From Nitrospira sp. (GTDB taxonomy: Bacteria; Nitrospirota; Nitrospiria; Nitrospirales; Nitrospiraceae), in assembly GCA_005116815.1 (NCBI GenBank), contig SWDR01000003.1:147461-180541 (forward strand): a stretch of 33,081 nucleotides of DNA, in the 5' to 3' direction. Of the stretch, positions 16,373-24,370 are shown one piece after another. The translations under genes were made by a program, and so were the position numbers. Numbering within the stretch: the stretch's first letter is position 1; each line of letters begins with the position of its first letter. The notes under the pieces were generated by a model, which did not search any database, was not told the DNA's origin, and saw only the letters and a program-made list of their open reading frames with translations.

Positions 16373-17032
16373 TTATCGGCCCAACAGGCCTTTCAGCATC
16401 TTGTTCACATCGATCGTCTCTTCGCTTTCCGCGCTCTTGCTCTTAGCTTTGTCTCTGCTCCGACTTTGGCCTTTCGCCGGCTCCTGCTCCGCGCCTTTCA
16501 TCATCTCTTGCATGTTCGGCATGCCGCCCTGCCCCATCATGGCTCCCATGTCGTTCTTGGTATAGCCGGCGGGAATCTCGAACAGCGCCGGATCCTGCTT
16601 CTCGATCTTCAGGTTGGTCAATTCGCTCGCCATGCGCATTTTCTTGTCACCTTCCTTGGACAGGAGATCCATCTTCACCGTGATGCCATCCTTGGTCGTC
16701 CAAAAAAATCCACCGAACTTCGACCCGTCCTTCTTCGTCGCAATGACCTTGGATTTGGTGGTCTTGATCCCGTTGATCGTTTCTTCCCCGACGGTCGTCT
16801 GTTCCACATCCATCGCGCTAAGATCGGACGCATTCGACTGATCCAGGGGCATCTCCATATACATATCCCCCATCAGCTGCCACATCACCTTCTTATCCTT
16901 GCGGATAATGGTGACACTGCCGCCCGCCCCGCCCATTTCCATGCGCTCCTTGCCCAACGTATGGGAGACATGAGACTTCATCGTCATACCCCCGTCCATC
17001 TCCCGGATGAGTCCCCCACTGCGCGCGTCCAA
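16373..17032 (-). pseudogene. DUF4412-like protein gene that has lost its 5' end and signal peptide
   Basis: The readable frame gives about 219 residues from a TTG at 17032, or about 204 from an ATG at 16987. The core resembles DUF4412 proteins, which are normally exported: KERMEMGG, TIIRKDKKVMWQLMGDMYME, then a beta-rich part ending FEIPAGYTKND. A Met/Gly segment and a Lys/Ser/Arg-rich tail follow. No signal peptide exists in this frame. Upstream codons run through a copy of the dispersed repeat (17016-17069) to a stop at 17075-17077, and only about 40 bp remain before the next gene. I infer that the original start was lost. If translated, the product would be cytoplasmic. Confidence 0.65.
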
Positions 17033-17069
17033 CGTGGGTCTTCTGAGACCGCGCGTTGCGCGAGCACAG
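17016..17069 (+). repeat. Dispersed repeat, short copy (copy C)
   Basis: This copy begins CCACTGCGCGCGT and ends with CGCGCGTTGCGCGAGCACAG. These are the same start and end modules as in the longer copies at 22501-22620 and 24191-24317. The middle (AACGTGGGTCTTCTGAGAC) differs. It covers the point where the DUF4412-like gene loses homology. Confidence 0.7.
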
Positions 17070-17119
17070 GGGACTTACCGGGTCATCCCTCTCCTTCTGG
17101 CAGATGTTTCAGCATCCTG

Positions 17120-17698
17120 CTAGAAGAGCGGATGGTGAGGGCTAGACGTGAAAGGCGCTGTGCTCGGCGCAGCGCCCGCGTTCCCGAGAAAGCGCCACGC
17201 CCCGTCCTCATGCACCAGATAGTGGACCTCGCGAAACCAACTATCCAACGTGATCCGCGTGCCGCCCTTCTCCTCCATACCGTAGAGGCCTCCGGTGCAG
17301 GTGATTTCCGCACGCAACTGAGATCCTGACCGGAACAGCTTCACCTCTGAAAAAAGATGGGTGGAGGACAATTCGCGATAATGGGTGAACACCTCGCCCC
17401 AGATCCGGCGCACATCCACCGGTTTCAAGCCATGGTAGTTGTAGCCCTTGGCGTAGAATTGCAGCAGCGGCGCCATATCCTCTTTCTGCACGGCGGCTTC
17501 GGCACGGTCGAACGCCGCCAGAATCTCTTTCACGGTGGGATCTGAGACGACGGATGCATGATCGTGAACAGCCCGGCCATCGACCGTGAGTGACACCTCC
17601 GGAAGAATCTGCACCACCGCATGGCTCTCCGGCGAGAGCGCCAGCCAGAGGACCGTGAGTATCGTAAGAATGAGACGCTGTCTGAATTGACGGTCCAT
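17120..17698 (-). CDS. Exported NTF2-like (SnoaL/DUF4440-type) domain protein
   Basis: The 192-residue protein starts MDRQFRQRLILTILTVLWLA. It has a signal peptide cleaved near SHA, and a perfect AGGAGG lies 7 bases before the ATG. The mature part has the NTF2-like pattern of a long helix (EILAAFDRAEAAVQKEDMAP) followed by strands (EVKLFRSGSQLRAEITCTG and the last DGAWRFLGN). Such domains bind small ligands or act as adaptors; no function can be assigned. The frame is open further upstream to 17869 but overlaps ylqF there and lacks a ribosome binding site. It heads a minus-strand group of exported proteins. Confidence 0.83.
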   Translation of the reverse strand: MDRQFRQRLILTILTVLWLALSPESHAVVQILPEVSLTVDGRAVHDHASVVSDPTVKEILAAFDRAEAAVQKEDMAPLLQFYAKGYNYHGLKPVDVRRIWGEVFTHYRELSSTHLFSEVKLFRSGSQLRAEITCTGGLYGMEEKGGTRITLDSWFREVHYLVHEDGAWRFLGNAGAAPSTAPFTSSPHHPLF

Positions 17699-17861
17699 AA
17701 CATGACCTCCTAAAGAACAAGTGCCTGGATAGACTCCAACCCGATAGTGATCGCGACGAAAGCCCCGATCGTCACATTTCTCTCTTACCCCAGCAGGGTC
17801 ATCACATATATGATAGTCCACGCGACATAGTCTGTATCTTTTATCAGAAAGCCCGCTATCC

Positions 17862-18725
17862 ATGTCCATACAATGGTTCCCCGGTCACATGAATGCCGCG
17901 CGCAAAGAAGCGGCCAAGACGATGGAGGTGATCGATGTCATCGTCGAGGTGCTGGACGCGCGAATACCGGACGCCAGCGTCAACCCGCTGATCGAAGAAC
18001 TGCGCCTGGTCCGCCAGCGTCCCTGCCTGAAAGTTCTCAACAAAGCCGACCTTGCCGATCCCGCCGTCACACAGGCCTGGCTCAACCTCTATAACCGGCA
18101 ACCGGATGTCAGCGCCGTGGCCCTCTCGTGCAGTCAGGCGGGCGACGCGGCCAAGATCCCCCAGCTCTGTCAGACGCTCGCGCCCCATCGCAACAGCAGC
18201 GTCAAGCCCCTCCGTATGCTGATCATGGGAATCCCCAACGTCGGAAAATCGACCCTGATGAACCGGCTCCTCAATCGCCGTATCGCTCGCGTAGGCGACG
18301 AACCGGCAGTGACCAAAGTGCAACAGCGTCACAAACTGAACGACCATATGGCCATCACCGATTCACCGGGCCTGTTGTGGGGCACGATCAAAGATCCGAA
18401 CGTCGGCCTGCTGCTCGCGACGGTCAACGCCGTGGGACACAAGGTCGTTGACGACGAAGCCGTCGCCGGATTCCTCGCGACCATCCTGCTGGCGCGTTAT
18501 CCCGCCAGGCTCACGGCTCGCTACGGCTTTACGACAGAGGGGCTGACGAGTTCTGACGTCATCGACGCCATCGCCAAAAAGCGCGGCTGCCTGCTGACCA
18601 GGAGCGGCGGCGGGCTGGACCGGGACAAGGCGGCGAGGATTCTCCTGTTGGACTACCGCAACGGCACATTGGGCCGCACCAGCCTTGAGACGCCGGAGCC
18701 GTCGCCGGACGCGCCGCCCCAATAG
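17862..18725 (+). CDS. ylqF: Ribosome biogenesis GTPase YlqF/RbgA (circularly permuted)
   Basis: This GTPase of 287 residues assists late assembly of the large ribosomal subunit. Motifs come in the permuted order: G4 NKAD at 60-63, then G1 GIPNVGKST at 123-131, G2 Thr151, and G3 DSPG at 167-170. The N-terminal MSIQWFPGHMNAARKE is typical of the family. A C-terminal domain of about 100 residues is where RNA binding occurs in RbgA. The tail is Pro-rich. It is divergent from the NTF2-like gene, with a 163-bp region between them. Confidence 0.95.
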   Translation: MSIQWFPGHMNAARKEAAKTMEVIDVIVEVLDARIPDASVNPLIEELRLVRQRPCLKVLNKADLADPAVTQAWLNLYNRQPDVSAVALSCSQAGDAAKIPQLCQTLAPHRNSSVKPLRMLIMGIPNVGKSTLMNRLLNRRIARVGDEPAVTKVQQRHKLNDHMAITDSPGLLWGTIKDPNVGLLLATVNAVGHKVVDDEAVAGFLATILLARYPARLTARYGFTTEGLTSSDVIDAIAKKRGCLLTRSGGGLDRDKAARILLLDYRNGTLGRTSLETPEPSPDAPPQ

Positions 18726-18968
18726 CGACTGTGCGGCCTGAAGACCGGCTCATTTCCTCTGATCTCTATCGTTCTCGTCTATTTCGTTGGACCAGGCAGC
18801 CTTGTTCGGCCAGATCCCCTGCTACGTACCGCAAAATGACGCAACAACCATTTTCTCGTTATAAGACATTTTTTTGCTTCCTCAGCCGATGCGAATCGCG
18901 TAGAATGGTCCCGCTTCTTGCAAACCACGATTGAGTTCGAGGATGAAGATCAACGATGAGCTCTCTGT

Positions 18969-19850
18969 ATGAATAGACTGTCGTGCGACTCCGTCGGTTC
19001 CCTCGATCAGGATGTGACCGCGAAACAGCTCCAATGGAAGGGTGCCATCCCCTTCCTCACCATCCACCTGATGTGCCTCTGGGTCATTCAGACCGGAGTC
19101 AGCGTGGAGTGGGTCGCGCTGGCCCTGGGAAGCTACTATCTGAGAATGGTCGCCATCACGGCAGGGTATCACCGCTATTTCTCGCACCGCTCCTACAAGA
19201 CCAGCCGGGCCTTCCAGTTTCTCCTGGCATTTTTGGCCATGACCTCTGCACAGAAAGGTGTGCTCTGGTGGGCCTCACACCATCGGCACCACCATAAACA
19301 CTCGGACCGTGCAGAAGATCGCCATTCCCCGTTGCAACGAGGGTTCTGGTATTCCCATGTCGGATGGCTGTTGTCCGACGAATATGTCGAGACCGACTTC
19401 ACGGTCGTGAGGGACTTGGCAAAATATCCTGAACTGCGTTTCCTCAACCGTTTTCACGTCATTCCGCCAACGTTGTACGCGCTGGCGATGTATGCGCTGT
19501 GGGGGTTCCCGGGCCTGGTCTGGGGCTTCTTCGTGTCCACCACCATCCTCTATCATTGCACATTCTTTATCAATTCCCTGACGCACATCGTCGGCCGGGT
19601 TCGATACAACTCCCGCGATGGGAGCAAGAACAGTTTCATCCTGGCGGTGCTCTGCTGTGGAGAAGGCTGGCACAATAACCACCATTACTACCAATCGTCG
19701 GTCAATCAGGGCTGGCTATGGTGGGAAGTGGACTTCTCCTATTACGTCTTGAGAGTCCTCTCCTGGTTCGGGATCGTCTGGGACCTGCGAACGCCGCCGG
19801 CACACATCAAAGCCGCCATCCTCGCGACGGAACATCCCTCCATCTTGTAG
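18969..19850 (+). CDS. Membrane acyl-CoA/acyl-lipid desaturase (delta-9 family)
   Basis: The 293-residue integral membrane di-iron enzyme inserts a cis double bond into a saturated acyl chain. All three histidine boxes are present: HRYFSH (68-73), HRHHH (105-109) and HNNHH (235-239). About four membrane segments alternate with the boxes, as in the stearoyl-CoA desaturase group. It is the first gene of a same-strand group with a Cfa-family enzyme (119 bp later) and a flavoprotein. The desaturated chain is therefore the likely substrate of the next enzyme. The position of the double bond cannot be read from sequence. A 243-bp non-coding region precedes it, with no firm promoter. Confidence 0.93.
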   Translation: MNRLSCDSVGSLDQDVTAKQLQWKGAIPFLTIHLMCLWVIQTGVSVEWVALALGSYYLRMVAITAGYHRYFSHRSYKTSRAFQFLLAFLAMTSAQKGVLWWASHHRHHHKHSDRAEDRHSPLQRGFWYSHVGWLLSDEYVETDFTVVRDLAKYPELRFLNRFHVIPPTLYALAMYALWGFPGLVWGFFVSTTILYHCTFFINSLTHIVGRVRYNSRDGSKNSFILAVLCCGEGWHNNHHYYQSSVNQGWLWWEVDFSYYVLRVLSWFGIVWDLRTPPAHIKAAILATEHPSIL

Positions 19851-19969
19851 CGAGACTCCTCGCGGCAACAACGCCTGTTGTGTCGTCCCCCATCCTGGCC
19901 CATACTACGCACGAGCCGCGATCTGCCCGAATCAACTCACTCACTTGTGGGGGAAAGAGGGTCCACTCC

Positions 19970-21079
19970 ATGAATCGACAGCACGTTGTTCAAGCGTTGC
20001 TCGAGAAAGCCCATGTGCACGTGAATGGGTCTCAACCGGGAGATATCCAGGTACACCACGATCGATTCTACGACCGCATCCTGACCGAAGGTTCGCTGGG
20101 ACTCGGCGAGTCCTACATAGAGGGCTGGTGGGATGCCAACCAGCTCGACGAGTTCTTCTTCAAATTCCACCTGGCCCAGCTCGACAAGGCCGTACGCGAT
20201 AAGCGCCTCATCCTGAACGCCCTCAAAGCTCGTCTGTTCAACATGCAGAATCAGCGGCGCTCAACCAGAGTGGCCCACCAGCACTACGACCTCAGCAACG
20301 AGTTCTATGAACAGATGCTGGGCCCCCACATGCAATATACCTGTGCCTACTGGAGGGGGACGAAGGACCTAGCAGAGGCACAGGAGCACAAGTTAGATCT
20401 CATCTGCCGGAAGCTGCAGCTCAAGAAAGGTGAACGTATCTTAGAGCTGGGATGCGGCTGGGGAGGCTTTGCCCATTTCGCGGCCTCCAACTATGGGTGC
20501 TCGGTCGTCGCCTATAACATTTCCGAGCAGCAAGTCGCCTACGCGCGGCGCTGGTGTGCGGGACTTCCCGTGGACATCAGACTCATGGACTACCGTGAAG
20601 CGACGGGGGAGTTCGACAAGGTTGCCGCCATCGGGATCTGCGAACATGTGGGATATAAAAATTACCGCACCCTCATGGAAGTGGCCCACAGGACCGTCAA
20701 ACCGCATGGCCTATTTTTGCTCCACAGCATCGGAAACAATGCCTCCGTCACCACCGGCGATCCCTGGTTCGACAAATACATCTTCCCAGGCGGCATGCTC
20801 CCCTCCGTCGCGCAGCTGAGCGCCGCAATGGACGGACTCTTCGTCATGGAGGACTGGCATAATTTCGGGCCTGACTATGACCGCACCCTCCTGGCATGGC
20901 AGAGCAATGTCGACGAGCATCGGCGGCAATGGCAATCCACATTCGATGAGCGCTTCTCCCGTATGTGGCGCTACTATCTGCTCTCCCTCGCGGGAGCATT
21001 CCGCGCCAGGACCATCCACCTCTGGCAAATCGTGATGTCGAAGCGCGGGCTGATCGGCGGCTACGAAACCGTGCGGTAA
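19970..21079 (+). CDS. Cfa-family SAM-dependent fatty acid methylating enzyme (cyclopropane synthase or TmsB-like)
   Basis: The 369-residue protein starts MNRQHVVQALLEKAHVHVNG; the frame is open further upstream but without family similarity. The SAM site is LELGCGWGGFAHF (158-170). Residues that bind bicarbonate in E. coli Cfa are all present: Cys125 (YTCAYW), Glu225 (ICEHVG), His252 and Ile254 (LLHSIG), Tyr303 (FGPDYDRTLLAW). It would add a one-carbon unit to the double bond of a phospholipid acyl chain. The chemistry may stop at a cyclopropane, or give a methylene group. The overlapping flavoprotein gene (TAATG junction) favours the second, as in the actinobacterial TmsB/TmsA pair. The desaturase lies upstream. 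Confidence 0.9.
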   Translation: MNRQHVVQALLEKAHVHVNGSQPGDIQVHHDRFYDRILTEGSLGLGESYIEGWWDANQLDEFFFKFHLAQLDKAVRDKRLILNALKARLFNMQNQRRSTRVAHQHYDLSNEFYEQMLGPHMQYTCAYWRGTKDLAEAQEHKLDLICRKLQLKKGERILELGCGWGGFAHFAASNYGCSVVAYNISEQQVAYARRWCAGLPVDIRLMDYREATGEFDKVAAIGICEHVGYKNYRTLMEVAHRTVKPHGLFLLHSIGNNASVTTGDPWFDKYIFPGGMLPSVAQLSAAMDGLFVMEDWHNFGPDYDRTLLAWQSNVDEHRRQWQSTFDERFSRMWRYYLLSLAGAFRARTIHLWQIVMSKRGLIGGYETVR

Positions 21080-22428
21080 TGGCCATGATCTCGCATGAAG
21101 ACCATGTCCGCAAACGGGAGTCGTTGATCAAGACTCTTCGCGCGTCGAACAGGACTGAATCCCTCGCCCTCGAAAAGTCCACATCGAATCTGTTCCGGCA
21201 GCGTACCGCTGAGCCGCGGCACAGGCTGGATCTGCGCCACTTCAATCACGTCATCCATATTGACGAGAAAGAACGCTGCGCAGAAGTCGAAGGCATGACG
21301 ACCTACGAGGACCTCGTCCGTGAAACCCTGCCGTTCCAGCTCATGCCCGCCGTCGTCCCTCAACTGAAATCGATTACCATCGGCGGAGCGACGGCAGGGA
21401 TCGGCATCGAATCCTCCTCGTTCAAGTATGGGTTTGTCCACGAAACGATTCTGGAAATTGACGTGCTCCTGCCCGATGGGACAGTCGCAGTGGCCACCAA
21501 AGACAACGAGCACAGGGATTTGTTCTTCGGCTTCGCTAATTCCTATGGCACGCTGGGCTATGCGCTCACAGTGAAGGTGCAGCTCGTACCTGTCAGAAAA
21601 TTCGTCACACTACGGCACGAGCGCTACTCGAACCTCGACACCTATTTCCAGGCGCTGGGGCGGGCTTGCAAGGACAGGCAAGTTGATTTTGTCGATGGCA
21701 TGCTGTTCGATGAACAGGAGTTCTATATCACGACCGGTACGTTCGTCGACCAAGCCGAATGGCTCAGCGATTACACCGATCGGCACATCTACTATCGATC
21801 GATCCCCCGCAAACCGGTCGACTACCTTACGACGCACGACTATCTCTGGCGATGGGACACCGATTGGTTTTGGTGCTCAAAACATTTCCTCGCACAGCAT
21901 CCGCTCGTGCGCTGGTTATGGGGGAAAAAGCACCTGAACTCCACGACCTATTGGAAACTGCGCAAACGGTTCAATCACTCACGCATCGCGCAGTTCGTGG
22001 CCAGAATCATTACAGGTCGGCAAGAAGCCGTGATTCAGGACGTGGAGATTCCGATTGAGCATGCACCGGCCTTTGCGCGGTTCTTCAATCAAGAGATCGG
22101 GATCAAGCCTGTGTGGGTCTGTCCGGTCGCGGCCTACGATCCGGCGGTTTCATATCCGTTGTATCCCATGAACCAAAAAACACTGTACGTCAACTTCGGG
22201 TTCTGGGACGCAGTCAGAAGCGACCACGAGGAAGGCTACTTCAACAGGAAAATCGAATCCAAGGTTCGCGAATTGGGAGGCAAGAAATCTCTCTACTCAA
22301 ACTCGTTCTATTCGCGTGAAGAATTTTGGCAGTTGTACCACGAACCCACCTACCGCCAGCTCAAAACTCGTTACGATCCAACGGGCAAGCTGAAAGATCT
22401 CTACGAGAAATGCGTCCTCGCGAAGTGA
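21079..22428 (+). CDS. FAD-binding oxidoreductase, DHCR24/TmsA-like
   Basis: The 449-residue flavoprotein starts at an ATG overlapping the Cfa stop (TAATG), so translation is coupled; an ATG at 21085 is an alternative start. The PCMH/FAD_binding_4 domain spans about 55-190, with the motif SITIGGATAGIGIESSSFKY (98-117). This is very close to the GIESSSxKYG motif of sterol reductase DHCR24. No histidine or cysteine for covalent FAD is apparent. TmsA/BfaA enzymes of this group reduce a 10-methylene acyl chain to the 10-methyl form. That role is inferred from the fused-like pairing with a Cfa-family enzyme; another double-bond reduction is possible. Confidence 0.87.
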   Translation: MAMISHEDHVRKRESLIKTLRASNRTESLALEKSTSNLFRQRTAEPRHRLDLRHFNHVIHIDEKERCAEVEGMTTYEDLVRETLPFQLMPAVVPQLKSITIGGATAGIGIESSSFKYGFVHETILEIDVLLPDGTVAVATKDNEHRDLFFGFANSYGTLGYALTVKVQLVPVRKFVTLRHERYSNLDTYFQALGRACKDRQVDFVDGMLFDEQEFYITTGTFVDQAEWLSDYTDRHIYYRSIPRKPVDYLTTHDYLWRWDTDWFWCSKHFLAQHPLVRWLWGKKHLNSTTYWKLRKRFNHSRIAQFVARIITGRQEAVIQDVEIPIEHAPAFARFFNQEIGIKPVWVCPVAAYDPAVSYPLYPMNQKTLYVNFGFWDAVRSDHEEGYFNRKIESKVRELGGKKSLYSNSFYSREEFWQLYHEPTYRQLKTRYDPTGKLKDLYEKCVLAK

Positions 22429-22500
22429 GGACTCGGCCCCATCTAATGGCTCCCTCCAAGCTCGCTCGTTACCTTTTCAATGATGGGGGCTGATTGATCT

Positions 22501-22620
22501 TCCACTGCGCGCGTTTTCCTGAGTCTCGTGAAACGTCCCTCGTGAAGCGTATCTCGTTTCGGATTCGGACGCTTCACGAAAGACGAACGACGGTGAAGGC
22601 CGCGCGTTGCGCGAGCACAG
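22501..22620 (+). repeat. Dispersed repeat, long copy A
   Basis: This 120-bp unit is nearly identical to 24191-24317 and has the same orientation. It starts TCCACTGCGCGCGTTTTCCT and ends CGCGCGTTGCGCGAGCACAG. Inside, CTCGTGAAACGT and CTCGTGAAGCGT repeat each other. TCGTGAAGCGT (22540-22550) pairs perfectly with ACGCTTCACGA (22569-22579). Compared with copy B it lacks ATTTCAC and has a few base changes. It lies just beyond the 3' end of the RNB gene. Confidence 0.85.
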
Positions 22621-22644
22621 AAGATCATCAGCCCCCGCCCCCCC

Positions 22645-24102
22645 TCAGACCCTGACGAAGTCGATATAGCCCCGTTCGACATCCGTGCTGATGAGTTCTA
22701 CTCGCACCTTGTCTCCGACGTCGAGGCCGCTCGTGCCGGTCACGACTCTTCCTTCGACCGGCGGCTCAAGGAGCCGAACCCACGTGCCGCTCTCTGAGGC
22801 GCCCGTGACAATGGCATCGAAGCGCTGCCCGATCCGTGATTCGAGCAAGAGGGCGGCGGCAGATTTGCGAAGCCGCCGCTCGACTTTTTCTGCATCGTCT
22901 TCTTTCTCGGTACAATGGCCGGCCAGATACTTCAATTCTTCCAGCTTGTAGGGCGTTGGCGCGCCGGCCAGCGCCGCTTTGACCAACCGTTGGGTGATGA
23001 GATCGGGGAAGCGTCGGTTAGGAGCCGTGGAATGGGTATAGCCCCTCACCGCAAGCCCAAAATGTTCCGGCGCACCATCCTTCGACTGATCCAACACATA
23101 TTCGCCTCGACCAATGAGTTTCACGATGGCCAGGGAGAGATCGGGAAAGGTGAGGGGATCGGCCTTTCGTCGCTTCACGAGAAACCCTTCCAGCGCACTC
23201 GCGTCCGGCTCAGGAGGTAACGGCTCACCCCAGCGGGCCGCAACCTCGACAATTCTCAGCCACCGTTCTGGAGAGCGCAGAATCCGGCGGAAAGAAGGCA
23301 CGCCCTTTCCCCTGAGATAGGACACCGTCGCCTGATTCGCGGCGATCATAAAGTCTTCGATCAGTTCTTTTGCGCGATTCTTCTGCTCAACCCTGAGATC
23401 GGTCAACAGCTCACCATCGAACACGGCTCGGGCCTCAATCGTTTCAAGACTCAAGGCTCCCTGCTGATGCCGCCGCACTTTCAGCCGCTGCGCGACCTGA
23501 TCCTGGAGCCGAAGTTGCGCGTCGAGACCGGAAACAGCCGTGACCCGCTCAGGTGCTGGGGCCTCCCCTGCGAGCCAAGCAGCAACGCCGTTATAAGCTA
23601 GCTTCGCGTGATTGTGGACCAGGGCTCGAAAGAGAGTCGAACTGCGAACCACTCCATCTTCCGCAATCGTCATTTCCACAACGATCGCCAAGCGGTCTTG
23701 CCCTTCACCGAGAGAGGTGAGGTCGGTCGACAGCTTTTCCGGCAGCATGGGGAACATGTCGCCGGACGTATAGACTGAGGTCGTATTGTGCTTGGCATGA
23801 CCGTCCAGGGCGGAGTCCTTCTTGACCAGCGCATCCACGTCGGCAATCGCAACCAGGATCTTCACAGACCGATCCGCACGCAGTTCGGCTACGGTCAGTT
23901 GATCGAGATCCCGGGAATCGTCGTTGTCGATCGAGGCCCAGAGCAGTCCCGTTAAATCACGCAGGTTCGCATGCGAGTCGGTAGCGGCAGTCTGTATGCG
24001 GGACAGCTCAGCCATCGCCGCGGAAGAAAAATCAGGCAAGAGGTCGCGTTCGACCATGGCACGACGAGCGATACTCCTCAAATCTGTCCGATGGCTCTTC
24101 AT
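22645..24102 (-). CDS. RNB-domain 3'-5' exoribonuclease (RNase II/R family, short form)
   Basis: This 485-residue exoribonuclease has an RNB catalytic domain (about 50-400) and a C-terminal S1-like domain (about 410-485). The N-terminal cold-shock domains of E. coli RNase II/R are absent. The metal site reads SIDNDDSRDLDQ (58-68). Asp59, Asp65 and Asp67 match three of the four canonical aspartates, but the fourth is Gln68. The second signature is YTHSTAPNRRFPDLITQR, against YTHFTSPIRRYPDL in RNase R. AAGGGG precedes the ATG. The gene sits exactly between two direct copies of the dispersed repeat. The call is firm; the RNA substrate is unknown. Confidence 0.9.
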   Translation of the reverse strand: MKSHRTDLRSIARRAMVERDLLPDFSSAAMAELSRIQTAATDSHANLRDLTGLLWASIDNDDSRDLDQLTVAELRADRSVKILVAIADVDALVKKDSALDGHAKHNTTSVYTSGDMFPMLPEKLSTDLTSLGEGQDRLAIVVEMTIAEDGVVRSSTLFRALVHNHAKLAYNGVAAWLAGEAPAPERVTAVSGLDAQLRLQDQVAQRLKVRRHQQGALSLETIEARAVFDGELLTDLRVEQKNRAKELIEDFMIAANQATVSYLRGKGVPSFRRILRSPERWLRIVEVAARWGEPLPPEPDASALEGFLVKRRKADPLTFPDLSLAIVKLIGRGEYVLDQSKDGAPEHFGLAVRGYTHSTAPNRRFPDLITQRLVKAALAGAPTPYKLEELKYLAGHCTEKEDDAEKVERRLRKSAAALLLESRIGQRFDAIVTGASESGTWVRLLEPPVEGRVVTGTSGLDVGDKVRVELISTDVERGYIDFVRV

Positions 24103-24190
24103 GTCCCCTTCAATCTGGGATAAAACTCAGTTGAGTCCCGGCTAGAAATGGAATGGCTATAGACCCTGATGGGAGACGACTGGCGAGAAC

Positions 24191-24317
24191 TCCACTGCGC
24201 GCGTTTTCCTGAGTCTCGTGAAACGTTCCTCGTGAAGCGTATCTCGTTTCGGATTCGGACATTTCACGCTTCACGAAAGACGAACGACGGTGACGAGCGC
24301 GCGTTGCGCGAGCACAG
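24191..24317 (+). repeat. Dispersed repeat, long copy B
   Basis: This 127-bp unit matches 22501-22620 almost base for base, with one extra 7-bp segment (ATTTCAC at 24261-24267) and scattered changes. The 11-bp arms TCGTGAAGCGT (24230-24240) and ACGCTTCACGA (24266-24276) are perfect. The end module CGCGCGTTGCGCGAGCACAG (24298-24317) is the same as in copies A and C. It lies upstream of the RNB start codon. Confidence 0.85.
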
Positions 24318-24370
24318 AAGCATGGTCTGGCCCCCTCTTCTCTTTCACGTTTGCTTGGGTCGCCTCTCTT

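Noticed and set aside
18726-18968. Possible small gene (67 codons from 18731) before the desaturase
   Set aside because: There is no ribosome binding site and the composition is not protein-like. The region more likely holds the desaturase promoter, though no convincing box pair was found.
19718-19969. N-terminal extension of the Cfa-like gene
   Set aside because: It overlaps the desaturase gene and shows no family similarity. The ATG at 19970 has a GA-rich ribosome binding site.
22501-24317. CRISPR array
   Set aside because: Only two long, widely spaced copies with a gene between them; no regular short repeats and spacers, and no cas genes.
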